64,000 bases of DNA from Paenibacillus antri (GCF_005765165.1 NZ_VCIW01000005.1:248001-312000); one strand, 5' to 3'. Shown: positions 9,177-18,137, numbered from the stretch's first letter. The notes: a model not told the origin generated them from the letters alone. A program made the numbers and translations.

Positions 9177-10790
9177 ATGGTTAACGGCAACAAAAGGAAA
9201 GGGATGGTCGTCGGATTGTCCGTGGTTTTGCTGCTCAGCGCTTGTACCGGGGGAGGCGCAACGGAGACGGAGACGCCGAAGGACGAAGGCGAAACGGAAG
9301 CGCCCGTCGCGGAGCAGCCCGCCGCGGAACCCGCCCCCGAGAAGTTCGAGATTTCCATGTTCAAGGGCGTGTGGGCCGCCATTCCGCCCAATGACGGCGA
9401 AGGACTACAGGCGATCAACGAGAGATTCAACGTCGACTTCAAGCCGCAGCTCGTGCCGATGGGCGAAGCGGAGCAGAAGCTGTCCGTCTTGATGGCGTCC
9501 GGCGACATTCCGGACATCGTCGGGTTCGAAGGACCGTCAACCAACTTCTACCAATGGGCGGAGCAGGGCGCGTTCTTGCCGCTTAACGAATATTTCGAAT
9601 CCGGCGAATACGAGACGCTGAACCTGATTCCCGACAACGTTCTGGCGAAGCTGACCGTAGACGGCAACATCTATGCGATTCCGCAGTATTTCCGCGTGAA
9701 GTACCGGAACTCGCCGCTCATCCGCAAGGACTGGCTCGACAATCTGGGCCTCTCGATGCCGACGAATTACAGCGAGCTGCTGGCCGTGTCCAAAGCGTTC
9801 ACCGAGCAGGATCCGGACGGTAACGGCAAGAACGACACGTACGGCTTCGCCATGAGCAGCGGGATCGATAACGAAATGCAGATGGGCGCTTACTACGACA
9901 GCGGCACGTGGCTGCATAAGAACGATAACGGGCAGCTCATCCCCGGCATCATCTCCAACGGTTCCAAGGAACGTATTCAGTTCCTGCGCGACGCCTACGC
10001 CGGCGGATACGTCCACAAGGATTGGCCGATCATGACGTACCAAGACGCGCGCAACTTGTTCTGGACGGGAAAAGCCGGCATCTACTACGAGGGTACGCCG
10101 GGAGGCAAAGGGTTGTTCGAGCAGCTGGCTTCGGCCGATCCGAAGGCCGCCATCGAGCCGCTTCCTCCGTTCGTGGCGCCGGACGGATCGCAAGGCTATC
10201 AAGGGTTGTCCGGCTTTTACTTGATGCATACCTTGAGCGCGGAGCTCGCCGATCACCCGGAGAAGGTAAAGCGCATTCTGGAGATGACCGATTTCTTCGC
10301 CGCCTTCATCCCGACGGAGCAAGCGAACCCGGACAATCCCGATTTCGACTGGAAGTACGGCGGACTCGGCAAGGGGTACGACTTCGTCGACGGCGTTAGA
10401 GTGCTCACCGAGCAAGGCGCGCCTAACCGCCCTCAGACATACTTCATGACTGCGGAATGGGCACCGAGCGACGAAGCGGTCGATATGCGAAGCAGCATCT
10501 CGACGCCGCTGCAGCAAGCATTCGTCGACAAGTCGGTGGAGATGTGGTCGAAGCCGAAATTCGTGTACATCGATCCGACGAACAGCATCAATTCGGAGAT
10601 GTATAATACGAAATACTGGGAGCTTCAAACGATCCTCATCGACGAGCAGACGAAGATGATTATCGGCGATCAGCCGATGGACGCCTGGGACGCCATGGTC
10701 TCCGATTTCTTGAAGAGCGGCGGGCAAGACGTCATCGACGAGGTCAACGCGAAGATCGCGGAGGCGGGCGTGGAAGGGCACTGGCAATAA
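9177..10790 (+). CDS. Extracellular solute-binding lipoprotein (LplA-type)
   Basis: This 537-residue secreted lipoprotein has a basic N-terminus, a hydrophobic stretch and lipobox LSAC with lipidated Cys23, followed by an acidic, Ala/Pro/Thr-rich linker. The mature part is a family 1 type binding protein (VLMASGDIPDIVGFEG, then YAIPQYFRVKYRNSPLIRKDWLDNLGLSMPTNYSEL), the usual partner of LplB/YtcP permeases for oligosaccharide or glycoside capture. GAGGAGGGG lies 6 bases ahead of the ATG. The gene ends before a strong hairpin, which would keep lipoprotein messenger in excess over downstream genes. The sugar specificity cannot be read from sequence. Confidence 0.93.
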   Translation: MVNGNKRKGMVVGLSVVLLLSACTGGGATETETPKDEGETEAPVAEQPAAEPAPEKFEISMFKGVWAAIPPNDGEGLQAINERFNVDFKPQLVPMGEAEQKLSVLMASGDIPDIVGFEGPSTNFYQWAEQGAFLPLNEYFESGEYETLNLIPDNVLAKLTVDGNIYAIPQYFRVKYRNSPLIRKDWLDNLGLSMPTNYSELLAVSKAFTEQDPDGNGKNDTYGFAMSSGIDNEMQMGAYYDSGTWLHKNDNGQLIPGIISNGSKERIQFLRDAYAGGYVHKDWPIMTYQDARNLFWTGKAGIYYEGTPGGKGLFEQLASADPKAAIEPLPPFVAPDGSQGYQGLSGFYLMHTLSAELADHPEKVKRILEMTDFFAAFIPTEQANPDNPDFDWKYGGLGKGYDFVDGVRVLTEQGAPNRPQTYFMTAEWAPSDEAVDMRSSISTPLQQAFVDKSVEMWSKPKFVYIDPTNSINSEMYNTKYWELQTILIDEQTKMIIGDQPMDAWDAMVSDFLKSGGQDVIDEVNAKIAEAGVEGHWQ

Positions 10791-10820
10791 GCGACGGTCG
10801 CCGCGGCGGCCGCATGGAGG

Positions 10821-10850
10821 GGAGGGAGGGGGGACGCTCCCTCTCTTTTT
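10821..10850 (+). terminator. G-rich hairpin/terminator after the binding protein gene
   Basis: GAGGGAG (10822-10828) pairs with CTCCCTC (10837-10843); wobble pairs extend the stem, and TTTTT follows at 10846-10850. The 5' arm lies in a run of G-tracts (GGGG-A-GGG-A-GGGGGG, from about 10818) that could alternatively fold as a G-quadruplex. Since the next gene starts 40 bases later with no obvious promoter, it probably acts as a leaky terminator. Confidence 0.7.
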
Positions 10851-10889
10851 CCACTGAAGAACGGACTTGGAAAATGAGGAGGCGCAGCC

Positions 10890-11342
10890 ATGACGCAAGA
10901 GGCGTTGCGGGAACTAGCGGATCGCGCAGCGAGAATCGGCTTGATGTACTTGGACGGGGACGCGTTCGAAGGCATGTTGCTCGATCGCGCCGGGGATACG
11001 GACTATGACTTCGACGCGTTCATCCAGGTGAAGCGCGCGCTGGCGTTCCTTGAGCGAATCGAGGAAGGGGCGAAGCTGTACGCCGTGCTCTGGCAGGCGT
11101 ATCCCGATAATCCGGGCTTGTCCGTGCCGGTCGCGGCCGGGTCGTCCCTCCCGCTCGAGGGATGGACGCGGACGCGCACGAGCGCGGAGCTCGCAGCGGT
11201 ATATTCGCGCGGCAAACGCCCGATCCGCAAAGACCCCGCCGCGGGGACGACGCATTATTACTATCCGGTACGAAACAGCGACGCCGAGATCGTGGGCGCT
11301 TTGGAGCTGATCGCCGGACTCGCGGTCGTCGCGGATCTATAA
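10890..11342 (+). CDS. Small cytoplasmic protein of unknown function, possible ligand-sensing domain
   Basis: This 150-residue protein starts at ATG 10890 with GAGGAGG 7 bases upstream. It has no signal peptide or membrane segment. The N-terminal half is helical (MTQEALRELADRAARIG), while the C-terminal half alternates strands and ends HYYYPVRNSDAEIVGALELI. That ending resembles the last strands of Cache/PAS-type sensor domains; this is my reading of the pattern, not a confirmed family match. It lies between an importer and a glycosidase-like gene 13 bp downstream and is likely co-transcribed. Function unknown. Confidence 0.7.
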   Translation: MTQEALRELADRAARIGLMYLDGDAFEGMLLDRAGDTDYDFDAFIQVKRALAFLERIEEGAKLYAVLWQAYPDNPGLSVPVAAGSSLPLEGWTRTRTSAELAAVYSRGKRPIRKDPAAGTTHYYYPVRNSDAEIVGALELIAGLAVVADL

Positions 11343-11355
11343 AAGGAGGCTCGTC

Positions 11356-13173
11356 ATGCGAATTTTCGCGATTAAAGACTATGCGCGGATAGACGGCTTG
11401 ACCGGCACGTTCGTCGAGCGGGACCATGCATCGGATTTGGAAATTTGCGAGGCAATCGTCGAATTGCATGCGGGCACGAATCAATACGTCTCGTTCCAGA
11501 TCGTCGTGCAGACGTCCGGCGCGCCCGTCACGTCGTTCGCCCTCGAGCTCCGCGACTTGCGCGGCGAGGACGGCGCCTTGCTGTCCGCCGGAGAGACGGA
11601 CGTCTACGTCGAGTGGTTCCATCGGACGAACGGAAAGCTGGTGCCCGATCTGCTCGTGCCGATGTCCGAAGCGTTCCCGTTCCGCCTTCCGCTGGACGAA
11701 CGGTATATGCCGGATCAACGGGCGGGGGCGCTGTGGGTCGATTGGTTCGTCCCGCCGGGACTGGCGCCCGGCGCTTACCGCGGCACCTTCGCGGTTCGCG
11801 CGAACGATGAGGAGCGGGAGTTCGAGCTGCAATTGCGCATATACGCGGTGACCGTACCGAACCGAAGCAGGATGACGGCGGATTTGAACGCGTACGCCGA
11901 TTCGATCTCTCCGGAATTTCCGGAACTGCGGGACAATCCCGCTCGATACGAGGACGGCTCCTTCTTCGAGATGGAAGCGAAGGTCGTCCGCATGGCCCGC
12001 GAGCATCGAGCGGTGTACCATCATCTCGGATACCGCCATTCCGGCAAAGTGACGCCCTCGTTCGCGCCTGAGCTCGAAGGGGAAGGCAAGAACATCCGAG
12101 TCAAGTCTTGGGAGCTGTTCGACCGTCACTTCGGCCCGTATTTGGACGGCACGGCGTTCGCGGGATCGAAGCGCGGAGCGTATCCTCTGGAGTACATGTA
12201 CTTGCCGTTCAACCTGGAGTGGCCGGCACGCTTCGAGAAGTGGGGCAAGAAGGGATATCGGACGGAAACGAGGCGCATCTTGTCGGAGTTCGTACGTCAT
12301 TTCGAAGAGAAGGGTTGGACGGAGACGACGTTCGAGGTTTTCTTGAATCATAAGAAACAATACCGGTTTTATCCGTTCACGATCGACGAAATTTGGTACG
12401 AACACGACGAGGAGCCGATGGAGGCGTATTACGACCTCATCGAAGGCGTCTTCGACGCGACGCCGGTCTCCTTCGTCTATCGGATGGATTCCAGCAACCA
12501 CTATGGAACCCACTCGCGGAACCGGTTCGCCGACATGTGTAAGCTGTGGGTCGTCGGCGAGGGGATGTTCAGCTGGTTTCCCGATAGCGTGCCTAGCATG
12601 AAGGCGAAGGGCAACACGATCTGGATTTACGGCGGGAACGTCATCGGCGATCTATCGCGCGACTTGCTGACTTTGTTCACTTGGCCGATGGAGGCGTTCA
12701 TGACGGGCATTCACGGTTTCACGGTGTGGAATTCGTTCGGACATCGGGGCGCCGACTATTTAGCCGAACCGATCGCAGGGGAGGTTATCCTGTACCCCGG
12801 GGCGCGGCTCGGCATGAAGGAACCGCTTCCGTCGATCCGTCTGAAGGCGCTCCGCAACTTCATGCAATTGGCCGACGTGCTGATGGGCACGCGCGGCACC
12901 GACATCGAATACGGCGGCCCGGACGTGAACGGCGGCGTCAAGCGCATCGTCAACCGGCATTACGGGTTCGAAGACGGCCGGGAATGGTGGAGAGCGACGC
13001 CGGACTTCGTCGATACGCCGCCGAGAATATGGGATTTCTCGCCGGGCGGCGCGGTTGATCGGGCGTGTTCCCCCGCCTTCGGCGAGGGGAGGTCGCCGAG
13101 AACGATCGAGCGCATCGGCAAAGACGTGTTGGCTTACTTGGACGGCCAAGGTTGGTATGACGGGGAGAGGTGA
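11356..13173 (+). CDS. Putative glycoside hydrolase (DUF4091-like)
   Basis: This 605-residue cytoplasmic protein has an N-terminal beta-sandwich of about 170 residues (AGTNQYVSFQIVVQTSGAPV, then PGLAPGAYRGTFAVRANDEEREFELQLRIYAVTVP). A TIM-barrel-like region rich in aromatic and acidic residues follows (WTETTFEVFLNHKKQYRFYPF, IWYEHDEEPMEAYYDLIEG, WIYGGNVIGDLSRDL). The layout resembles DUF4091-type glycosidases, in which a short beta domain precedes the barrel. The start ATG has AAAAGGAGG 7 bases ahead. The position behind a sugar importer suggests intracellular breakdown of an imported glycoside. The family assignment is tentative. Confidence 0.7.
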   Translation: MRIFAIKDYARIDGLTGTFVERDHASDLEICEAIVELHAGTNQYVSFQIVVQTSGAPVTSFALELRDLRGEDGALLSAGETDVYVEWFHRTNGKLVPDLLVPMSEAFPFRLPLDERYMPDQRAGALWVDWFVPPGLAPGAYRGTFAVRANDEEREFELQLRIYAVTVPNRSRMTADLNAYADSISPEFPELRDNPARYEDGSFFEMEAKVVRMAREHRAVYHHLGYRHSGKVTPSFAPELEGEGKNIRVKSWELFDRHFGPYLDGTAFAGSKRGAYPLEYMYLPFNLEWPARFEKWGKKGYRTETRRILSEFVRHFEEKGWTETTFEVFLNHKKQYRFYPFTIDEIWYEHDEEPMEAYYDLIEGVFDATPVSFVYRMDSSNHYGTHSRNRFADMCKLWVVGEGMFSWFPDSVPSMKAKGNTIWIYGGNVIGDLSRDLLTLFTWPMEAFMTGIHGFTVWNSFGHRGADYLAEPIAGEVILYPGARLGMKEPLPSIRLKALRNFMQLADVLMGTRGTDIEYGGPDVNGGVKRIVNRHYGFEDGREWWRATPDFVDTPPRIWDFSPGGAVDRACSPAFGEGRSPRTIERIGKDVLAYLDGQGWYDGER

Positions 13174-13267
13174 GCGGGCTGTCGATCCTCGTACGCATGG
13201 AAGATCATGCACGAGACATACGATTGGAAGATAACGCATTCGAGGGATGCGCGAAGGAGCGAATCCG

Positions 13268-14710
13268 ATGGGGAATCCGATGGGGAATATGGGGAGTCGA
13301 ACGATTTCGGCGCTCGTCCGCAACCGTCCCGGCGTATTGGCCGGCATCTCCGCTCAATTCGCGCTCGCGGACTGCAACATCGACCGGCTGACGGTCAGCG
13401 CGGACCGGGATCCTGCGCTCGCTTGGATGAAAATTTCCGCGAAGGCCGACGACCGTACGCTGTCCACGCTGTTGTCCCGGTTGGAAGCGATGCAGGAGGT
13501 GCTGTCCGTCCGGGCGCGCGACGCCAGGAAAGAAACGATGGCTTACGGCACCGTCGCTTATTGCTTGTTCGTCGTCATCTTCGGCATTAATCTGGCTTCG
13601 CCGATTTATTCCATCTATAAGGAAACATGGGATCTAACCCCGGCTATGGTGACAGCGCTCTTCGCGGCGTATGCGTTCCCGGTCATCCCGTCGATCGTCC
13701 TGTTCGGGCAGATGGCGCATCGGCTCGGCCCGCGTCGCATTCTGGGCGCCGGCCTTGCCTTCGCGGCGATCGGATCGCTGGGGTTGGCCGTCGCGGACGG
13801 GTACGGGTGGATGTTGGCCGCCAGGACGATGCAGGGAGTGGCGGTGGGCATGTTCAACGGCGTCGCGGTCGGCGCGATGACGGACCTGCACGCGACCCGA
13901 GATCGCCGAACGGCGGCGTTCGCCGCCGCGGCGATGGTCACCGCGGGCAACGCCCTCGGTCCCGTCGCGTCCGGGTCTCTGGCGGAATTCGCGCCGATGC
14001 CGACAGTGCTCCCGTACGCCTTGCATCTCCTGATGCTCGCCGCCGCGATGGCGGGATTGGCATTCGTCGAGATGAGAACGGAGCGGGTGCCCCGAAGCCG
14101 GCTGCATCTGCCGTTCGTGCCGCCAGGATTGCGCTTGCCGTTCGCGACCGCTTCGGCGTCTTCTTTCATCGCCTGGTCGGCCGTCAGCCTCTTCTTGAGC
14201 GTAGTGCCGTCTTACCTGGACGAATGGGTCGGCCGCTCCGGTTATCTCGTATCGGGATGCACGGCCGCATTCGTTCTCGGGCTGTCGGTTCTCGGTCAGC
14301 GTTCGATGGAGAAGATGCCGGTTCCCGTCGCCGCGTCGTTCGGCTGCGCGTTCATGGCGTTCGGTCTCGTTAGCTTGTTCCTCTCGAACGCGGCGTCGTC
14401 ATCGGCTTGGCTCGTCGCGAGCGCGGCTTGCGTCGGCCTTGGCCACGGGCCGCTGTACGCCGTCGGTCTCGGCGCGGTGAATCGCATTTCGCCGGATGCG
14501 GCAAGGGCGGACCTGATCTCGCTGTATTACGCGATAACGTATGTTGGCGTAAGTCTCCCCGTCATGGGGCTCGGCCTCGCCGCGCAGCGTCTGGATTGGA
14601 CCGAGGCGACCGGCTGGTGGACCGCCGCGATGCTCGTTCTGCTAGCGCTCGTCTGGCGGGGGTGGATGCGGGAGGCGCGATTCCGACCGAAGGAATTTAC
14701 AGACCGATAA
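13268..14710 (+). CDS. MFS transporter with N-terminal IlvH-like ACT domain
   Basis: This 480-residue protein runs in one uninterrupted frame. Residues about 11-86 closely follow the ACT domain of the acetolactate synthase regulatory subunit (IlvH/IlvN): TISALVRNRPGVLAGISAQF, then NIDRLTVSADRDPALAWM and DDRTLSTLLSRLEAMQEVLSV. Residues from about 91 form a 12-segment major facilitator with the loop FGQMAHRLGPRR between helices 2 and 3. ACT domains of this class bind branched-chain amino acids. The start ATG 13268 has AAGGAG 8 bases upstream; ATG 13538 (Met91) with a weak AGGAAAG could also start the transporter part alone. Regulation of transport by an amino acid is an inference. The substrate is unknown. 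Confidence 0.88.
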   Translation: MGNPMGNMGSRTISALVRNRPGVLAGISAQFALADCNIDRLTVSADRDPALAWMKISAKADDRTLSTLLSRLEAMQEVLSVRARDARKETMAYGTVAYCLFVVIFGINLASPIYSIYKETWDLTPAMVTALFAAYAFPVIPSIVLFGQMAHRLGPRRILGAGLAFAAIGSLGLAVADGYGWMLAARTMQGVAVGMFNGVAVGAMTDLHATRDRRTAAFAAAAMVTAGNALGPVASGSLAEFAPMPTVLPYALHLLMLAAAMAGLAFVEMRTERVPRSRLHLPFVPPGLRLPFATASASSFIAWSAVSLFLSVVPSYLDEWVGRSGYLVSGCTAAFVLGLSVLGQRSMEKMPVPVAASFGCAFMAFGLVSLFLSNAASSSAWLVASAACVGLGHGPLYAVGLGAVNRISPDAARADLISLYYAITYVGVSLPVMGLGLAAQRLDWTEATGWWTAAMLVLLALVWRGWMREARFRPKEFTDR

Positions 14711-14732
14711 TCATGATAGGAGGGGGATTGGC

Positions 14733-15758
14733 ATGTGGCATCCGGATGAATATATAGAATCCTTGTACGCGAGCGTAACCCCGGAGCTGCGATTCGCCGC
14801 GGGGAACGCGGAGGAATGGAAGGCGTGGCGGGATCGACTGCGGGAACGGTTCGCGGAACGTCTGGGCGGCTTTCCGGCTCGGCCCGCGGCATTGGAGCCG
14901 AAGCTGCTTGAACGCGTCGAATGCGACGGGTACGTTCGAGAGCGCGTCGAATTTACGACGTACGACGGATTGCGGTGTCCGGCGTACGTGCTTCTGCCCA
15001 CCGGGAGCAAGACGCGAGGCGCGCGGCTTCCGGCCGTCGCCGCGTTCCATGGACACGGGTACGGCAGCAGGGAGGTCGTAGGGCTGTCGCCCGCGGGCGA
15101 GTCGATCGTCGATCGGCCGACGTATCAGAAAAACTTCGGGGTTCAGCTGGCGAAGCGGGGCTTTATCGTCGTCGCGCCGGAAATTTTCGGCTTCGGCGAT
15201 CGGCGATTGCGAGACGAGTACGAGCGCGACAAGTATTCTTCTTGCGATCGGCTTAGCAAGTTTTTACTCCATATGGGCCGCACGATGGCTGGCCACCGCG
15301 TCTATGAAGCGATGAGAACCGTCGATTACTTATGCATGCGAGAAGACGTCGACGCGGAACGGATCGGCTGCATGGGCATTTCCGGCGGCGGACTCGTAGC
15401 TTCCTTCACGGCGGCTTTGGACGAACGGATTAAGTCCACTGTGGTCAGCGGGTACGTCAATACATTTAAGGCCAGTATCCTGGGCATCGACCATTGCATC
15501 GACAACTACGTTCCCGGATTGGGCGAGTTCGCCGAAATGCCGGATATCGTCAGTTTGATTGCGCCGAGGCCGCTGTTGATGGAGGCGGGGACGAAAGACA
15601 ACATATTCCCGCTATCCGCAGCGCTCGAAGCGTTCGAACGGATTCGCGAAGCGTACGCTCTGCTGGAGGTTCCTTCGAATTTGGCGTGCGACGCGTTCGA
15701 CGGGGAACATGAAATCAGCGGCGCGCAAGCGTACGACTGGCTGCAGCGAACCGTCTGA
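14733..15758 (+). CDS. Acetyl-xylan-esterase-like alpha/beta hydrolase
   Basis: This 341-residue cytoplasmic serine hydrolase has nucleophile Ser217 in GISGGG, acid Asp289 in GTKDNIFP and His326 in DGEHEI, a complete triad in the order and spacing of AXE1/abhydrolase_7 deacetylases. A helical N-terminal extension (EEWKAWRDRLRERFAERLGGFP) precedes the sheet, and the oxyanion strand is FHGHGYGSREVVGLSP. The start ATG has AGGAGGGGG upstream and lies 22 bp after the ACT-MFS gene. A role in removing acetyl or other acyl groups from imported oligosaccharides would fit the cluster, but the substrate is inferred. Confidence 0.83.
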   Translation: MWHPDEYIESLYASVTPELRFAAGNAEEWKAWRDRLRERFAERLGGFPARPAALEPKLLERVECDGYVRERVEFTTYDGLRCPAYVLLPTGSKTRGARLPAVAAFHGHGYGSREVVGLSPAGESIVDRPTYQKNFGVQLAKRGFIVVAPEIFGFGDRRLRDEYERDKYSSCDRLSKFLLHMGRTMAGHRVYEAMRTVDYLCMREDVDAERIGCMGISGGGLVASFTAALDERIKSTVVSGYVNTFKASILGIDHCIDNYVPGLGEFAEMPDIVSLIAPRPLLMEAGTKDNIFPLSAALEAFERIREAYALLEVPSNLACDAFDGEHEISGAQAYDWLQRTV

Positions 15759-15809
15759 TTGGACGGGGGGTATCAAGGGGAGGCGTGCGAACGGGACCCT
15801 GAATAGATT

Positions 15810-15859
15810 TTGCATGTCTTCAGTTTTCGGTTATAATAGGATTACCAAACATATGTTTG
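15810..15859 (+). promoter_or_regulatory. Promoter with overlapping LexA-type (SOS) operator
   Basis: A -35 TTGCAT (15810-15815), 16-base spacer and perfect -10 TATAAT (15832-15837) are followed by the palindrome CAAACATATGTTTG (15846-15859). This differs from the Gram-positive LexA box CGAACATATGTTCG only by symmetric changes at positions 2 and 13. The palindrome covers the expected transcription start, the right place for repression. Confidence 0.7.
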
Positions 15860-15883
15860 CATCGAACGTCAGCGGAGGTAATC

Positions 15884-16531
15884 ATGAAAGGATCGACGCA
15901 TCTCGCCATCGGCGCTGCTATCGGAGCAGCCTCTACCTTGTATTATCCGTTCCACCCAAATCACGGCGCCGTCTATATGCTCGTGGCGTCATTTTCGGCC
16001 TTGGCCGCTGATTTGGACGGTCCTAGCTTGTTAAGCGGGAAGCTGGGCAAGTTGTCCCGGTGGCTGCGCGGGTTCGCCCTCTGGTCCGGGATTCTCCTTG
16101 TGATTGCGAATGCGTACTGGTTCGTTTTCGAGGATTGGTTCTCCTTTCAGTATTCGTCCATCGCTGTCGTCGTGCTGCTGCTCAGCCTCGTCACGTCGCA
16201 GGGCACGATCCGTAACGCGCTCGTCAGTATCGTCGGGCTCGGTCTGATGTACGCCGGCCTTCGATCGGGTCAAGCGTGGCTGATGGAGCTCGGCGGTTTC
16301 GTGGCGTGGGTTCCATGGCTGAAGCATCGAGGGATGACGCATACGGTTTGGGCTCTTCTGATATGGGGAACGATCGGGTGGGGGTTGGAAAAGCAAATCG
16401 GTATACCAGGAGTGACGGCGACCGCCGTTGCCGGATATGCATCCCACTTGCTCGCGGACATGCTGACCCCGAACGGCGTGAAGTGGCTGTCTCCGCTGTA
16501 CAAGAAATCATTTAAGTTTATCCCAAGGTAA
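15884..16531 (+). CDS. YdjM/DUF457-family inner-membrane metal-dependent hydrolase-like protein
   Basis: This 215-residue protein has about five membrane segments. It carries the conserved features of the LexA-regulated membrane protein YdjM family (DUF457): MKGSTHLAIGAAIGA at the start, an internal AADLDGPSLLSGKLGKLSR, KHRGMTHTVWALLIWG, and GYASHLLADMLTPNGVKWLSPL near the end. Those His/Asp positions suggest a metal site in the membrane. The start ATG 15884 has GGAGGT 4 bases upstream. The preceding operator palindrome resembles a LexA box, matching the SOS control known for E. coli ydjM. Its biochemical role is unknown. Confidence 0.88.
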   Translation: MKGSTHLAIGAAIGAASTLYYPFHPNHGAVYMLVASFSALAADLDGPSLLSGKLGKLSRWLRGFALWSGILLVIANAYWFVFEDWFSFQYSSIAVVVLLLSLVTSQGTIRNALVSIVGLGLMYAGLRSGQAWLMELGGFVAWVPWLKHRGMTHTVWALLIWGTIGWGLEKQIGIPGVTATAVAGYASHLLADMLTPNGVKWLSPLYKKSFKFIPR

Positions 16532-16537
16532 ACATCC

Positions 16538-16586
16538 AAAAAACGAGCTCGCATGCGTGGAATTACCGCGTACGGGCTCGTTTTTT
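16538..16586. terminator. Bidirectional terminator between ydjM-like gene and pyk
   Basis: AAAAAACGAGC (16538-16548) pairs with GCTCGTTTTTT (16576-16586). The A-run and T-run make it functional in both directions, serving the convergent genes on each side. Confidence 0.9.
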
Positions 16587-16596
16587 ATCCTTGCCA

Positions 16597-18012
16597 TTAC
16601 TCCGCTTGATGGATCCGAATCAAATTCGTCGAACCGGACTTTCCGGCCGGTACGCCGGCGGTAATGACGACGATATCGCCTGATCGCCAGGGCACGACTT
16701 GACCGCCCTCGCGTAGTGCGGAAGCAATTACGTTGTCCGTCGTCTCCGCGGTTACGCCGCGAACAGGAAATACGCCCCATAGAAGTTGCAATGCCATCAA
16801 CGTATGATCGTCCGGCGCGACGGCGAGAATCGGCGCGGATGGCCGATATTTCGAAACCATTCTAGCGGTAAATCCGCTACAAGTCGGGGTGACGATCGCT
16901 CTTGCCCCAAGCTCGATCGATGCGTTGACGACGGCGCGACTGACGACTTCGGTGATGCCCTCGCTTCGGTGCGGCTTCAGCAAAAACCGCTCGCCGTAAT
17001 CGATCGTCGCCTCCGTTTTTATCGCTATGCTCGCCATCATCCGCACCGATTCGAGCGGGTATTTGCCGGCTGCCGTTTCTCCCGACAGCATCACGGCATC
17101 CGCTCCTTGCAGCACGGCGTTCGCCACGTCGCTTACCTCGGCCCGAGTCGGCCGCGGATTTACTTGCATCGAATCGAGCATTTGCGTCGCGATAATGACA
17201 GGCTTTCCCGCAGCGTTACATCGTTCGATCATTCGTCTTTGCAAAATCGGAACGTCCTCCGTCGGAATTTCGACGCCGAGGTCACCGCGCGCTACCATGA
17301 TGCCGTCGGATGCGGCGACAATCGCATCGAGTTCGTCGACGCCTTCTTCATTTTCGATTTTAGAGATGATTTGGATGCGAGACGCCCCTTTTTCCTCCAG
17401 GATGCCTCGAATTTTCATAATGTCCTTCGCATTTCGGACGAACGATACAGCGAGAATATCAATTCCTTCCGCAATACCGAAATCGATATGGGAGATGTCC
17501 CGCTCCGTTATGCCCGGCAACGTGGTTTTCACGCCTGGCAGGTTGACGCCTTTTCGCGGCTTAAGAAATGCGTGGTTTGTCACCGTACAGACGACCTCTG
17601 TGCCTTCGACGCTGTCCACGGACAACTCCAACAAGCCGTCGTCGATCAATACTTTTCCGCCGGGTCGAATCACTTGGGGCAGTTCCATGTAGGTCACGGA
17701 AACGCGTTCCGCCGTTCCCTCGATCGTCTCCGTGGTCAGCGTCAGCTTGTCGCCCGCCTTCAATTCGTACGACGGCGCTTGAAGTTTCCCGATCCGAATC
17801 TCCGGCCCCTTAATGTCCATCAAGATCGGAACGATCGCCCCGACCTCTTCGGCAGCCGCTCGAACCTTGCGGATGCGCCCTCGATGCTCTTCGAAGTCGC
17901 CATGCGCCATATTCAATCTCGCCACGTTCATACCCGATCTGATCATGTCTCGCAACGCCGACGGCGAATCGCAAGCCGGACCCATTGTCGCGACGATTTT
18001 CGTTTTTCGCAC
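16597..18012 (-). CDS. pyk: Pyruvate kinase
   Basis: This 471-residue glycolytic enzyme converts phosphoenolpyruvate and ADP to pyruvate and ATP. Visible hallmarks are the N-terminal RKTKIVATMGPACDSP, RLNMAHGD, the active-site segment IISKIENEEGVDELDAI with its lysine and metal-binding acids, MVARGDLGVEIP, and TQMLDS..PRPTRAEVSDVANAV. It ends after the standard C-terminal domain and lacks the extra 110-residue extra-C-terminal sequence found in many Bacillus enzymes. The start is GTG at 18010-18012, with AAGGAGGCGG upstream. It is divergently placed from the AraC gene and appears monocistronic. Confidence 0.96.
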   Translation of the reverse strand: MRKTKIVATMGPACDSPSALRDMIRSGMNVARLNMAHGDFEEHRGRIRKVRAAAEEVGAIVPILMDIKGPEIRIGKLQAPSYELKAGDKLTLTTETIEGTAERVSVTYMELPQVIRPGGKVLIDDGLLELSVDSVEGTEVVCTVTNHAFLKPRKGVNLPGVKTTLPGITERDISHIDFGIAEGIDILAVSFVRNAKDIMKIRGILEEKGASRIQIISKIENEEGVDELDAIVAASDGIMVARGDLGVEIPTEDVPILQRRMIERCNAAGKPVIIATQMLDSMQVNPRPTRAEVSDVANAVLQGADAVMLSGETAAGKYPLESVRMMASIAIKTEATIDYGERFLLKPHRSEGITEVVSRAVVNASIELGARAIVTPTCSGFTARMVSKYRPSAPILAVAPDDHTLMALQLLWGVFPVRGVTAETTDNVIASALREGGQVVPWRSGDIVVITAGVPAGKSGSTNLIRIHQAE

Positions 18013-18137
18013 TGTAGTACCGCCTCCTTGGTTACATGTTTCCCATTGTATTGCAGATGATTACCATGATCTATGAAGTATAGTATTATGCATGTAATAT
18101 GGTACGATCAAGCGAATGGAAAGGGGAGCGTTCCGGT

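Noticed and set aside
9537-10898. 453-residue minus-strand open frame opposite the binding-protein gene
   Set aside because: Same reasons; it spans the terminator after that gene and has no protein-like motifs.
11020-12513. 497-residue minus-strand open frame
   Set aside because: Antisense shadow of two well-supported + strand genes with clear ribosome sites.
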